Assembly (NCBI GenBank): GCA_021795795.1
Contig: JAJYPA010000016.1
Span: 1 to 45,009 of the forward strand
DNA length: 45,009 nt
Source of the DNA: Pseudomonadota bacterium
GTDB lineage: Bacteria; Pseudomonadota; Gammaproteobacteria; Halothiobacillales; Halothiobacillaceae
Reading direction: 5' to 3'
In this document: positions 1 through 8,573 of the stretch, one piece after another
Layout: every line of letters starts with the position of its first letter
Position numbering within the stretch: the first letter of the stretch is position 1
The notes under the pieces: model-generated
Seen by the model: the letters and a program-made list of their open reading frames with translations, nothing else
What the model was told of the DNA's origin: nothing
Databases searched by the model: none
Position numbers and translations under genes: made by a program

Positions 1-111
1 AATTAAAAGAACATAAGGACATAACCAGAACTGTGGCTGGAGCATACTGACCTTTGGATGAGCTTGTGGTTCCCCGTCCTTGAATCACGCTCTCGAACCA
101 TAGGGAATCTC

Positions 112-279
112 TGCACGAATCCGTCCCTGCTTCGTGGTCTCACGCCAGCTTCAGGTTCAAAAACACCTATGTCTGCACACGCCCGAACAGGGTTCCGCAA
201 TTCAAAGACTTTAGTCATTGAGCGGCAGGGCATCCATGTCTTGCACGGGAAGGGCTGCATTTGTGCAGACCTTCCCTGG
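112..279 (+). repeat. Three-hairpin intergenic repeat, copy A
   Basis: Bases 112-279 resemble 11733-11880 over their length, starting with TGCACGAATCC in both. The 79-nt core is 201-279. It holds three hairpins in a row: arms CAAAGAC/GTCATTG (one mismatch), GCAGGGCAT/ATGTCTTGC (two G-T pairs) and GGGAAGGGCTGCA/TGCAGACCTTCCC (one mismatch, loop TTTG). It ends about 80 bases before the efflux operon. Short open frames here are by-products of the palindromes. The rest of 1-361 shows no convincing gene. Confidence 0.8.
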
Positions 280-318
280 ACTTCATACACCAAAAGCCTG
301 TTCAAGAAATTTATACGG

Positions 319-324
319 TATAAT
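319..324 (+). promoter_or_regulatory. Candidate -10 box for the efflux operon
   Basis: A perfect TATAAT lies 38 bases before the TTG start at 362. No good -35 hexamer is found at 16-18 bases; CTGTTC at 298-303 gives only a 15-base spacer. A possible AGGTGA ribosome binding site at 349-354 sits 7 bases before the TTG. The promoter call rests on the -10 box and position only. Confidence 0.35.
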
Positions 325-361
325 TTTTAGAGTATTTTGGCTTCCACCAGGTGATCCGCGC

Positions 362-1819
362 TTGAACTTCAAACACCTCTATCCAAGGCACATTGCCGTA
401 GTCTTATCGGCAGCCTTGATGCTTTCCGGGTGCGCGGCAGTCGGGCCGGATTACCAGAGGCCGACGGTTCCCGTACCGAAAAACTGGCAAACGCCAACAC
501 CAAACGACGCACCCTCCAGCGTCGATAACGCCGGGCTGGCTCGTTGGTGGCGCGAATTCCATGATCCGGTTCTGAATCGGTTGATTGAGCGTGCGTTAGC
601 CAACAACAAGAATCTGAAACAGGCAGAAGCCCGTCTGCTTGAAGCCCGCGCCAGGCGCGGGTTTGCCGAAGCAGATCGATTCCCGACGCTCGGAGCGAAC
701 GCTTCGGCCAACCGCAATGGCAGCAGTCAAGAACTGGGTTTTGGGCTTACCAACAACCAGTACAGCGCGGGTTTCGATGCGCGCTGGGAAATGGATATCT
801 TCGGCGGGAAACGGCGCGCACTTGAAGCGGCCTCGGCACAAGTTGCGGCAAGTGAAGCCGATCTGTCTGCCGTTCAGACCAGTCTCACGGCCGAAGTGGG
901 CGTCAACTACCTGAATCTGCGCGCCTATGCGGCCCGGCTTGCTGTTGCCAAGGCCAATCTCGCCATCCAGACGCAAACCCGTGATTTGGCCCAATGGCGC
1001 TATCAGGCGGGTTTGACCAGTCGCCTCGACATGGAACAGGCAACCTCCGCGCTGGAACAGACCCGTGCCCAGATTCCCGTGCTGGAAACCAGCCTGGCCC
1101 AAACCAAGAACCAGATCGCGATACTGCTCGGCATCAACCCCGAAGACCTGCCCCCATTCGCCACCGCGCCGATTCCCCGGGCCGATGCCATGATGAATAC
1201 GGGTATTCCGGCCGATCTGCTCCGTCGTCGCCCGGATATTCGCCGGGCTGAACGGCAATTGGCGGCGCAGACCGCCCAAATCGGTGTGGCAACGGCCGCC
1301 CAGTACCCGGACTTTTCTCTGGCAGGCAGTATCGGTCTGGCTTCCTTGGCCACAGGCAACCTGTTCACGGCCGCAGCCAGAACCTTCTCGCTCGGCAGTA
1401 ATGCTGCCTGGACGCTATTCGATGCCGGTCGGATTCATCAGAACATCCAGATCCAGAATGCGCTGCAGGCACAAGCGCTGGCTCAATATGAATCCACCGT
1501 ACTGACGGCTTTTGGCGAAGTCGAGAATGCATTGATTTCATATACACGCGAACAAGAGCGTCGTGCCGCATTGACCAAGGCGGTCGCCGCAGCCCAAAGT
1601 GCACAAGCGCTGGCGCAGAGCCAATATGCCGCAGGCCTGATCGACTTTCAGTCGGTGCTCGATACGCAACGGAGCCTGCTGACCCTGCAGGATTTGCTCA
1701 CCACCAGCGAAGCGGCTGTCAGCACAAGTTTGATTCAACTCTACAAAGCCCTGGGTGGAGGCTGGGTCGCGAACCCACCCGCCCCTGACCTCACTTCTTC
1801 TTCGGAGATCACGCCATGA
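362..1819 (+). CDS. RND/ABC efflux outer-membrane lipoprotein (NodT/TolC-like)
   Basis: This is an outer-membrane channel subunit of a tripartite efflux pump. With the TTG start at 362 it has 485 residues, normal for the NodT family, and an AGGTGA sequence sits 7 bases upstream. The first residues form a lipoprotein signal: a basic start, a hydrophobic stretch, then LMLSGCAAVGPDY with the lipobox cysteine. The typical GPDYQRP motif follows. The rest holds two helical outer-membrane-efflux repeats, with RRRPDIRRAERQLAAQTAQIG at the start of the second, as usual in the family. Its stop overlaps the adaptor start in ATGA, so it heads a four-gene operon. A longer frame opens at 218 but runs through repeat copy A and would lack a proper signal peptide. 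Confidence 0.9.
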   Translation: MNFKHLYPRHIAVVLSAALMLSGCAAVGPDYQRPTVPVPKNWQTPTPNDAPSSVDNAGLARWWREFHDPVLNRLIERALANNKNLKQAEARLLEARARRGFAEADRFPTLGANASANRNGSSQELGFGLTNNQYSAGFDARWEMDIFGGKRRALEAASAQVAASEADLSAVQTSLTAEVGVNYLNLRAYAARLAVAKANLAIQTQTRDLAQWRYQAGLTSRLDMEQATSALEQTRAQIPVLETSLAQTKNQIAILLGINPEDLPPFATAPIPRADAMMNTGIPADLLRRRPDIRRAERQLAAQTAQIGVATAAQYPDFSLAGSIGLASLATGNLFTAAARTFSLGSNAAWTLFDAGRIHQNIQIQNALQAQALAQYESTVLTAFGEVENALISYTREQERRAALTKAVAAAQSAQALAQSQYAAGLIDFQSVLDTQRSLLTLQDLLTTSEAAVSTSLIQLYKALGGGWVANPPAPDLTSSSEITP

Positions 1820-3102
1820 GCGCGACCAAACCTCAACCTTCTGCTGGTGCCGAAAGCGCCCGAGCGCCGATTTTCATGCAAAAATCCGGCGGTAGCCGAT
1901 GGAAACGCTGGCTGCTCATCGTGCTGGCCGTCGCCGTTCTGGTCGCCGGATATATGCTGTTTCGAGGGCAGGAAACCAACACGCCCCAATATGTAACCCA
2001 GCCGGTGCAACGCGGCGATCTCACGGTTGAAGTGACGGCGACGGGCACGTTGGCACCGACCAATCAGGTCGATGTGGGGATCGAGGTTTCCGGAACCATC
2101 AAGGAAGTGCTGGTCGACTACAACGATAAGGTAAAGGTCGGTCAACCGCTCGCCCTGCTCGACCCGACCAAGCTCGAAGCCCAGTTACGGCAGTCCACCG
2201 CAGCGCTTGATGCGGCGCGCGCGCGGGTGCAACAGGCCGAAGCCACGGTGCAGGAATCCAAGAGCCAGCTCGCCCGACTGGAGGATGTGCGGAAGATGAG
2301 CGGCGGCAAGGTGCCCTCCAAACTCGAATTCGACAAAGCACAGGCCGCCTATAACCGGGCCAAGGCAGACCTTGCCAGCGCACGGGCCAGCGTTGTGCAA
2401 AGCGAGGCGGTGCAAAACGCCAACCGCACCGATCTTTCCAAAACCGTTGTGCGTTCGCCCATCAATGGCATCGTGCTGAATCGCAATGTGGAACCGGGCC
2501 AGACCATCGCGGCCTCATTCCAGGCACCCGTACTCTTCACACTGGCTGAAGACCTCACGCAGATGGAGTTGCAGGTCGATGTCGATGAGGCAGATGTCGG
2601 TCAGGTCCATGTGGGACAGCCCGCCCGTTTTACAGTGGACGCTTTTCCTGATCGAAATTTCGATGCAAAAGTCACCCAGGTGCGCTACGGCTCGCAAACC
2701 GTTTCCGGCGTGGTGACCTACAAAACCATTCTCAAGGTCGACAACCGGGATCTTCTGCTGCGCCCCGGAATGACGGCCACCGCGCATATTCTGGTCAACG
2801 AAGACAAGAACGCGCTCCTCGTACCGAATGCGGCACTGCGCTTTTCACCGCCTGTGATGCCAACAACCAAAAGTAGCGGCGGTCTGATCTCCAATTTGAT
2901 GCCACGCCCTCCGCGCTCCACCCAGAATTCGATGCAGGCACCGACAGGCAAGGAGCAGCGCGTCTGGATATTGAAGGATGGGAAACCTGAACCGATCGAT
3001 GTCATGACCGGGCAGACGAACGGGATCATGACCGCCATTACGGAAGGTGCGCTGCAACCCGGCACACCACTGATTGTCGACATGAACGAGCAGACAAAAT
3101 GA
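1816..3102 (+). CDS. macA: MacA-like periplasmic adaptor (HlyD family)
   Basis: This is a membrane-fusion subunit that links the inner-membrane ABC permease to the outer-membrane channel. It has 428 residues. One membrane anchor lies near residues 31-51 (WLLIVLAVAVLVAGYMLF). The split lipoyl/barrel-sandwich motif follows (VEVTATGTLAPTNQVDVG and VRSPINGIVLNRNVEPGQ), with a coiled-coil hairpin of about 100 residues between the halves. A beta-barrel domain and a C-terminal membrane-proximal domain complete it. A Pro/Ser-rich insertion near residues 350-380 is a little unusual. Four-nt overlaps on both sides show it belongs to the efflux operon. Substrates cannot be told from sequence; MacA-type pumps export macrolides, peptides or siderophores. 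Confidence 0.88.
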   Translation: MSATKPQPSAGAESARAPIFMQKSGGSRWKRWLLIVLAVAVLVAGYMLFRGQETNTPQYVTQPVQRGDLTVEVTATGTLAPTNQVDVGIEVSGTIKEVLVDYNDKVKVGQPLALLDPTKLEAQLRQSTAALDAARARVQQAEATVQESKSQLARLEDVRKMSGGKVPSKLEFDKAQAAYNRAKADLASARASVVQSEAVQNANRTDLSKTVVRSPINGIVLNRNVEPGQTIAASFQAPVLFTLAEDLTQMELQVDVDEADVGQVHVGQPARFTVDAFPDRNFDAKVTQVRYGSQTVSGVVTYKTILKVDNRDLLLRPGMTATAHILVNEDKNALLVPNAALRFSPPVMPTTKSSGGLISNLMPRPPRSTQNSMQAPTGKEQRVWILKDGKPEPIDVMTGQTNGIMTAITEGALQPGTPLIVDMNEQTK

Positions 3103-3821
3103 GTGATGCGTCCGCACCGACACAAGGCCCCTTGCTTGAACTGGCAGGCGTAACCAAAGTGTATGGCAAGGGCAGCGCGTCCATGCAAGCCCTGCGCGGT
3201 ATCAATCTGGCGATTGAAGAAGGCGAGTTTGTGGCCATCATGGGCGCCAGTGGCTCGGGCAAAAGCACCGCGATGAACATCATCGGCTGTCTGGACACAC
3301 CCACCAGTGGAAACTACCGTTTCCGAGGCTTCGAAGTCGGGCAACTGAACCGCGACCAAAGGGCGCTGTTGCGACGCCACGAACTGGGGTTCGTTTTCCA
3401 GGGTTTCAATCTGCTGGCCCGAACCTCCGCTCTGGAAAATGTCGAGTTGCCGCTGATTTATCAGGGCGTACCGATTGCAGAGCGCCACAATCGGGCACGT
3501 GCGGCACTTGCCGATGTGGGACTGGACGGCTGGGAGCACCATACGCCCAGCGAACTTTCGGGCGGACAGCAACAACGGGTCGCCATTGCGCGCGCCATCG
3601 TGACACGCCCCGCCATCCTCCTGGCCGACGAGCCAACCGGCAACCTCGATACGGCCAGAAGTCAGGAAGTCATGGAAATGATTACCCGCTTCAACCGCGA
3701 CAAGGGCATTACCGTGGTGATGGTGACGCATGAACCGGACATGGCAGCTTATGCGAGGCGTGTCATCCATTTTCGAGATGGCTTGGTCGAAAGCGACACC
3801 GCTCAAACAGGAGCGGCATGA
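3099..3821 (+). CDS. ABC transporter ATP-binding protein (MacB/LolD type)
   Basis: This is the ATPase of the efflux ABC transporter, with 240 residues. Visible motifs are Walker A (GASGSGKS), Q-loop (FVFQGFNLL), the signature [14 protein letters not shown], Walker B (ILLADEP) followed by TGNLD, and the switch histidine in MVTHEPD. The set is typical of the MacB/LolD/FtsE subgroup. In E. coli MacB the ATPase and permease are fused; here they are separate genes, with an ATGA overlap at 3818-3821. It is cytoplasmic and works as a dimer with the next gene product. Confidence 0.93.
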   Translation: MSDASAPTQGPLLELAGVTKVYGKGSASMQALRGINLAIEEGEFVAIMGASGSGKSTAMNIIGCLDTPTSGNYRFRGFEVGQLNRDQRALLRRHELGFVFQGFNLLARTSALENVELPLIYQGVPIAERHNRARAALADVGLDGWEHHTPSELSGGQQQRVAIARAIVTRPAILLADEPTGNLDTARSQEVMEMITRFNRDKGITVVMVTHEPDMAAYARRVIHFRDGLVESDTAQTGAA

Positions 3822-5026
3822 TGTTGTGGAATACCTTTCTGCTGGCATTACGCGAAATCAGACGCAACGTGATGCGCTCGTTCCTGACCATTCTCGGCAT
3901 CGTCATCGGGGTCGCAGCGGTGATCGTGATGGTGACGCTCGGCGGCGGTGCCACGGCAAAGGTCAGTGAGCAGATCGCCAGTCTCGGCAGCAACCTGTTG
4001 ATTGCCACACCCGGGAAACGCATGGGGCCGGGACAGATCAGCGGCGCGCCCGCATTCAAAGCGGAAGATGCCGAAGCCATTGCCCGTGAAGTTCCGGGCC
4101 TAGCGGCAATAGCACCCGCCTCCTCGCGCGCCATGACGGTGGTGTACGGCAACCAGAACTGGTCGACAATGGTGAGCGGATCCACGGACGACTATTTCGC
4201 CGCACGGAACTGGACCATACAGGACGGACGCCGATTCAGCAGCAGTGAACTTCGTTCCGGCGCGGCCGTTTGCATAATCGGCGCCACCGTCAAATCCAAG
4301 TTGTTCGGCAGTCAGGACCCGATCGGCGACCGAATCAGGCTGCAAAAAATGGCCTGTCAGGTCATCGGTGTTCTGGATGCCAAAGGCCAATCCACCATGG
4401 GCACGGATCAGGATGATCTGGTGCTGATTCCTCTTCGGACATTCCAGCGCCGCATCTCCGGCAACCTGGATGTGAACATTATTCAGGTTTCTGCCGCCAA
4501 GGGTGTATCGACAGACCGGGTCAAGCGGGATATCGAGCAGATTCTGCGTGAGCGCCGCCATATACCAACGGCCGGGGAAAGCGACTTCAACGTGATGGAT
4601 ATGAAAGAAATCACCAAGATGCTCACGGGAACAACCCAGATTCTGACGGCCCTACTGGGGGCGGTTGCGGCGGTGAGCCTGCTCGTGGGCGGCATCGGGA
4701 TCATGAACATCATGCTGGTGTCCGTCACCGAACGGACGCGTGAAATTGGTATCCGCATGGCGATCGGCGCACTCGAGCGGGAAGTTCTGCTCCAGTTTCT
4801 GGTTGAAGCGATTGTTTTATCCTCGCTTGGCGGTCTGATCGGTATTGCCCTGGCCCTTGGCGGATCAATCGCGCTGGCCAGCGCTTTGCACATTCCCTTT
4901 GTTTTCAATGCAGGAATTGTTGCCCTGGCTGCACTATTTTCAGCCGCTGTGGGGGTCGTCTTCGGGTATTTTCCAGCGCGCAAGGCAGCACGACTCGACC
5001 CCATTGAGGCGCTCCGTCATGAGTAA
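3818..5026 (+). CDS. ABC transporter permease (MacB/FtsX family)
   Basis: This is the inner-membrane permease of the MacA-like pump, with 402 residues. The N-terminus matches MacB permeases (REIRRNVMRSFLTILGIVIG, first membrane helix). A periplasmic MacB-PCD domain spans roughly residues 45-250. A FtsX domain with three helices follows, including the typical GGIGIMNIMLVSVTERTREIG. It ends with the family-typical PARKAARLDPIEALRHE. It is the last gene of the operon. No clear intrinsic terminator is seen right after it; about 700 bases without a recognised gene follow. Confidence 0.92.
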   Translation: MMLWNTFLLALREIRRNVMRSFLTILGIVIGVAAVIVMVTLGGGATAKVSEQIASLGSNLLIATPGKRMGPGQISGAPAFKAEDAEAIAREVPGLAAIAPASSRAMTVVYGNQNWSTMVSGSTDDYFAARNWTIQDGRRFSSSELRSGAAVCIIGATVKSKLFGSQDPIGDRIRLQKMACQVIGVLDAKGQSTMGTDQDDLVLIPLRTFQRRISGNLDVNIIQVSAAKGVSTDRVKRDIEQILRERRHIPTAGESDFNVMDMKEITKMLTGTTQILTALLGAVAAVSLLVGGIGIMNIMLVSVTERTREIGIRMAIGALEREVLLQFLVEAIVLSSLGGLIGIALALGGSIALASALHIPFVFNAGIVALAALFSAAVGVVFGYFPARKAARLDPIEALRHE

Positions 5027-5143
5027 TCGGGTTGACATATCAAGCGCTCGCACGCCTGCCCCATGATGATTCACCGCTTGGTAAGCGTGAGCGATTTGAG
5101 GGATTCGGCTTTCACTATCCTGCACGGAAAACGAGCATAAAAG

Positions 5144-5189
5144 TTATCAACAAAAACTGTGGATAACCTTGGGTATAAAGTTTCCACAA
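5144..5189. promoter_or_regulatory. DnaA-box-like cluster
   Basis: TGTGGATAA at 5158-5166 is the exact reverse complement of the DnaA consensus TTATCCACA. TTATCAACA at 5144-5152 differs from it at one base. TTTCCACAA at 5181-5189 is a weaker relative. A strongly AT-rich tract follows at about 5220-5300. The arrangement resembles small origin or DnaA-control regions, but no dnaA, dnaN, rpmH or rep gene is nearby, so function is open. Confidence 0.4.
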
Positions 5190-5219
5190 GCACAACCCAT
5201 CAAGCAGTTACCGCTTCTG

Positions 5220-5550
5220 GTTATTTTTACACCAACATGACCAATCGAAAATATATACAATAAAATCAATATATTAAATAGACAATGTATATTTTAAGTA
5301 AAGTCGATACGGGAACTTGAATTCCAGCCATGACCTGACTTCCGCTGTGCATAGTTCCAATGCTGTCAATAGAAGATTTTTCGATATAACCAATTTTTTT
5401 GCTTTACTTTTCACCCAAAAAAGGTGGTCGTCACCCACTGATTAAATGACAAATCACCATCGAAAAAGTCGTCGAGACTTTCAATCAGCATTTCTGATAG
5501 AGATTTCTTTCTTGGTACGGCCTCCTGTCCATTATTTATCCTGGTGGGTA
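5220..5550. other. Gene-free AT-rich tract and possible gene remnant
   Basis: Bases 5220-5300 are very AT-rich. From 5411 to about 5500 the minus strand encodes a plausible protein tail (KKSLSEMLIESLDDFFDGD, then a few more residues to a stop at 5411). It has no usable start: its frame runs upstream straight into the hairpins of repeat copy C. It may be the end of a small gene cut off by that element. No family was recognised. Confidence 0.3.
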
Positions 5551-5701
5551 CCTCGAAAAACCCCATCCTTGGGATTTTTCGAGGACGTTCGTCGCGGGAA
5601 GCCCGCGACAAACTCACGCTATTTCAATCGCTTATGCGATTGCGCGGCACCACTTCCATGTGGTGCATGGGCACCTCGAAAGGTTTTTCGAGGTGCCCTG
5701 G
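5551..5701 (+). repeat. Multi-hairpin intergenic repeat, copy C
   Basis: Five hairpins follow one another. The first is 5551-5584, arms CCTCGAAAAA/TTTTTCGAGG. The second is 5591-5609, arms GTCGCGGG/CCCGCGAC. The remaining three form the 79-nt core 5623-5701: CAATCGC/GCGATTG, GCACCAC/GTGGTGC and GGGCACCTCGAAA/TTTCGAGGTGCCC. The core aligns without gaps to copies A and B; the loops TTA and TCCA are kept while the stems differ in a compensated way. Hairpins one and five share the arm CCTCGAAA. It ends 40 bases before the next gene. Confidence 0.85.
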
Positions 5702-5740
5702 TGTCTGTTCGCGCTCTTGCCGTCACCGCCCGCTGCGGCC

Positions 5741-7045
5741 ATGATGAGCGAAACCGTTCCGGATTTAACATACATGGGCTCAATCAATTCACTTTCACCT
5801 TTACTGGTCGCGTTCCTGGAAACGTCGATTTTCGGGTTTCTCATCGGTCTTGAGTGGCACAGTTATCGCCGCGCGGCCAACAAGGATCTGGGTTTTGGCA
5901 CAACGCGCACGCTGACCCTGCTGTCGATTCTCGGCTATGGACTAACCGTCATTGACCCGAGCTTTATCGCCTATGGCGTGGGTTTGCTGGTCATCGGTGC
6001 GTTACTGTCTTTAGCCTACTGGTATCGGCTAACCAGAACTCAGGATGATCGACTCCTGAGCACACTGATTGCACTCGTGGTTTATCTACTCGGCCCACTG
6101 TCTCTACACGGCCCATTATGGCTGCCGATTGTCTTCATGATCGTGGTCTTGCTGTTGCTGGGTGAAAAACCCGGCATCAGGCGGTTTTCGGATGCCTTCC
6201 GACACGACGAAGCGCTGACACTGGTCAAATTCTTCCTGATGGCGGGGGTGATTTTGCCCCTGCTGCCAGATCGCCAGATCGCTGGATTTATCGACGTAAC
6301 CTGGCATCAGGTCTGGTTCGCGGTGATTGTCGTATCGGCGATTTCTTATTTGAGCTATCTGGCCCAAACCTATTTTTTCCCGGAACGTGGCGTCCTGCTG
6401 ACGGGCATCCTCGGCGGCATGTATTCGAGCACGGCAGCCACTGTTGTGCTGGGTAGGCGCGCACAGAAACAGCCCGAACCTCAGGCTCGTCTGATCGGTG
6501 TCGCGGTGTTGCTGGCCACGACAATGATGTATTTGAGACTCTGGGTGCTAATTGTCGTGCTGGGGCATTCACAAACAGCTACCCATCTTGCCGCCCCGTT
6601 CGCCCTGTTGATCCTCAGTACAGCGGCGCTTGCCTTGTGGCAATTCAGAAGGGTGAAGGTGAATGCAGAGCCACAGCCTGAGTTGCCACCCAGCCATCCT
6701 CTCGAATTCTCGACGGCTTTGTTATTTGCCTTCCTGTTTGTATTTTTTGCCACCGTTACGCATTTCGTCGTCACCGACTACGGCGTGAGTGGCTTGCACG
6801 TGCTTTCTTTCATGGTCGGCTTTACGGACATCGATCCCTTCATCCTGTCGCTTTTGGACGGAAAATTTCACGTGAGTGAAAACGCCCTGGAAATCGCCAT
6901 CCTCATTGCGAGCGGCAGCAACAATCTGTTGAAAGCAGGCTATACGGTCGCCCTGTCGCGCAATCCGGCCCTGTTTGGATCAGCAGCCTGGCTGGCCGCG
7001 ACCTTTCTGCTGTCGCTGGGATATATCGCTCTGTTTCTGAGGTAG
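5741..7045 (+). CDS. MgtC/SapB-type membrane protein with DUF4010
   Basis: This is a polytopic inner-membrane protein of about 434 residues with roughly a dozen hydrophobic segments. The N-terminal part has the MgtC/SapB pattern (FLIGLEWHSYRR, then GFGTTRTLTLLSILG). The C-terminal part matches DUF4010 (SFMVGFTDIDPFILSLL and AIASGSNNLLKAGY-like text near the end). The transport substrate, if any, is unknown. The start is uncertain: ATG at 5741 or 5744 gives the best family-like N-terminus, ATG at 5774 is an alternative, and none has a good Shine-Dalgarno sequence. The frame extends back to 5660, but those residues are translated from repeat copy C and are probably not real. Confidence 0.82.
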   Translation: MMSETVPDLTYMGSINSLSPLLVAFLETSIFGFLIGLEWHSYRRAANKDLGFGTTRTLTLLSILGYGLTVIDPSFIAYGVGLLVIGALLSLAYWYRLTRTQDDRLLSTLIALVVYLLGPLSLHGPLWLPIVFMIVVLLLLGEKPGIRRFSDAFRHDEALTLVKFFLMAGVILPLLPDRQIAGFIDVTWHQVWFAVIVVSAISYLSYLAQTYFFPERGVLLTGILGGMYSSTAATVVLGRRAQKQPEPQARLIGVAVLLATTMMYLRLWVLIVVLGHSQTATHLAAPFALLILSTAALALWQFRRVKVNAEPQPELPPSHPLEFSTALLFAFLFVFFATVTHFVVTDYGVSGLHVLSFMVGFTDIDPFILSLLDGKFHVSENALEIAILIASGSNNLLKAGYTVALSRNPALFGSAAWLAATFLLSLGYIALFLR

Positions 7046-7100
7046 CGTGTGTGGACAACCGGTAGGCGCCAAACTCGCTCAAATGAACCGCACATCAGTG

Positions 7101-8573
7101 TCAGCCGGGGTCGCGCTGATACTCTGTCACCAAAGCGCGGATACGTTTCGATAACTCAGCACTCATGTCGGCACGCTCAAACTGCCAGGTCCAATTACCC
7201 GTCGGTGTACCCGGCGTATTGATTCGACCGCTCGAATCACAACCCAGCCAATCGGCCATGGGAATAATGGCTAATTGAGCAACCGAGGCCATGGCCGCAC
7301 GAATAAGAGCCATGGGCATCGGCTCCGCCCTCGACAGTTTCAATTGCTGCTCGAGCACGTCGTACACGTGCGCTTGTGCATCCGGGCTGAGCGATTGCCA
7401 CCAACCCAGCGTCGTATCATTATCGTGCGTTCCGGTATACACGACCGAATCGGCCTGGTGATTCACGGGCAGATAGGGGTTATCGTCATCGCTATCAAAA
7501 GCGAACTGCAGGATGAGCATGCCCGGCATACCGAATGCCTTGCGCAAAGCGGTAACATCTTCGGTGATCACACCCAGATCTTCCGCGATGATGGGCAGAT
7601 CACCGCCGAAAGCCTCGCTCAAAGCTGTCAATAAAGCGGCACCCGGCGCTTCGACCCAGCGGCCATCGATCGCGGTATCGCAATGAGCGGGAATCGACCA
7701 GTACGCCGCCAGCCCACGAAAATGGTCGATTCGCACCCAGTCGAACATGTCGATGTGGCGGGCCATTCGCTGTTTCCACCAGGAGAACCCATCGGCCGCC
7801 ATGCGGGACCAGTCAAAGAGCGGATTCCCCCAGCGCTGCCCGGTTGCGGAGAAGTAGTCGGGCGGAACGCCGGCCACCTTGGTGGGCAAACCTCGTTCGT
7901 CCAGTTGGAAAAACGCCCGATTCGCCCAAACGTCGGCCGAATCACCGGCCACAAAAATCGGCAGGTCACCGTAGATCAAAATACCAAGTTCGTGGGCTTT
8001 CGTGACTATGCGCCGCCACTGGCGATCCAGCAGGAACTGTTCGAACTGTATGGCATAAACTGCTTTCGCATGATCCCGTGCAAAAGCCTCAAGGGAGGCC
8101 GGATCACGATCTCGCCATGCCGGTCGCCACTCAAGCCACGACCGCCCCTGTTCATGGGACTTGATGACCATGAATAAGGCGTAATCATCAAGCCAGTTAG
8201 ACGACGCACGACAAAACTGTTCGAATTCGGCCAACAGGGATGTCAAGGCGCCCTGCCCGGCTCTTCGTTCGGACACCGTGGCGACAGGGTCAAAATCATC
8301 GGGATTGAGCAACAGGGCGTCGGACAGGAATGCCGGGTTGATCGCAAAAGAAGATGCGCACTGATAAGGGGAACCATCCATAAGTGGCGGCCCGAGCGGC
8401 AACACTTGCCAAACAGTCAGGCGGCTTTGGGTCATGAACGCCAGGAATTGATCCACTGAGGGGCCAAAATCACCCGATGGCAGGCTAAATACAGGGGTCA
8501 GAACGCCCGCTCTTCGCAGGGCACAGGGCATTTCAGGCAAATTTTTTTTCTCTTTGGACGACTCTTTACCCAT
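7101..8573 (-). CDS. malQ: 4-alpha-glucanotransferase (amylomaltase)
   Basis: This enzyme transfers maltooligosaccharide units between glucans (GH77) in the cytoplasm, in glycogen and maltodextrin metabolism. With the ATG at 8573 it has 490 residues. The family signatures are visible: SPYQCASSFAINP near the N-terminus, the nucleophile Asp in VRIDHFRG (about residue 283), the acid/base Glu in IIAEDLG (about 331) and the third acid in TGTHDNDT (about 384). The start codon overlaps the stop of the upstream GH57 gene in TAATG, so translation is probably coupled. It is the last gene of glgC-GH57-malQ. Confidence 0.92.
   Translation of the reverse strand: MGKESSKEKKNLPEMPCALRRAGVLTPVFSLPSGDFGPSVDQFLAFMTQSRLTVWQVLPLGPPLMDGSPYQCASSFAINPAFLSDALLLNPDDFDPVATVSERRAGQGALTSLLAEFEQFCRASSNWLDDYALFMVIKSHEQGRSWLEWRPAWRDRDPASLEAFARDHAKAVYAIQFEQFLLDRQWRRIVTKAHELGILIYGDLPIFVAGDSADVWANRAFFQLDERGLPTKVAGVPPDYFSATGQRWGNPLFDWSRMAADGFSWWKQRMARHIDMFDWVRIDHFRGLAAYWSIPAHCDTAIDGRWVEAPGAALLTALSEAFGGDLPIIAEDLGVITEDVTALRKAFGMPGMLILQFAFDSDDDNPYLPVNHQADSVVYTGTHDNDTTLGWWQSLSPDAQAHVYDVLEQQLKLSRAEPMPMALIRAAMASVAQLAIIPMADWLGCDSSGRINTPGTPTGNWTWQFERADMSAELSKRIRALVTEYQRDPG

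Noticed and set aside
2718..3848. Long minus-strand open frame (376 codons) across macA and the ATPase gene
   Set aside because: It is antisense to two well-supported genes and has no recognisable motif; high GC content keeps it open.
5144..5300. Chromosomal replication origin
   Set aside because: There are only two good DnaA boxes and no dnaA, dnaN, rpmH or parAB neighbours; kept only as a DnaA-site cluster.
5551..5701. CRISPR array
   Set aside because: The hairpins are adjacent and different, without equal repeats and unique spacers, and no cas gene is near.
5660..5740. N-terminal extension of the MgtC/DUF4010 protein
   Set aside because: These codons come from the last hairpins of repeat copy C and do not resemble the family N-terminus.
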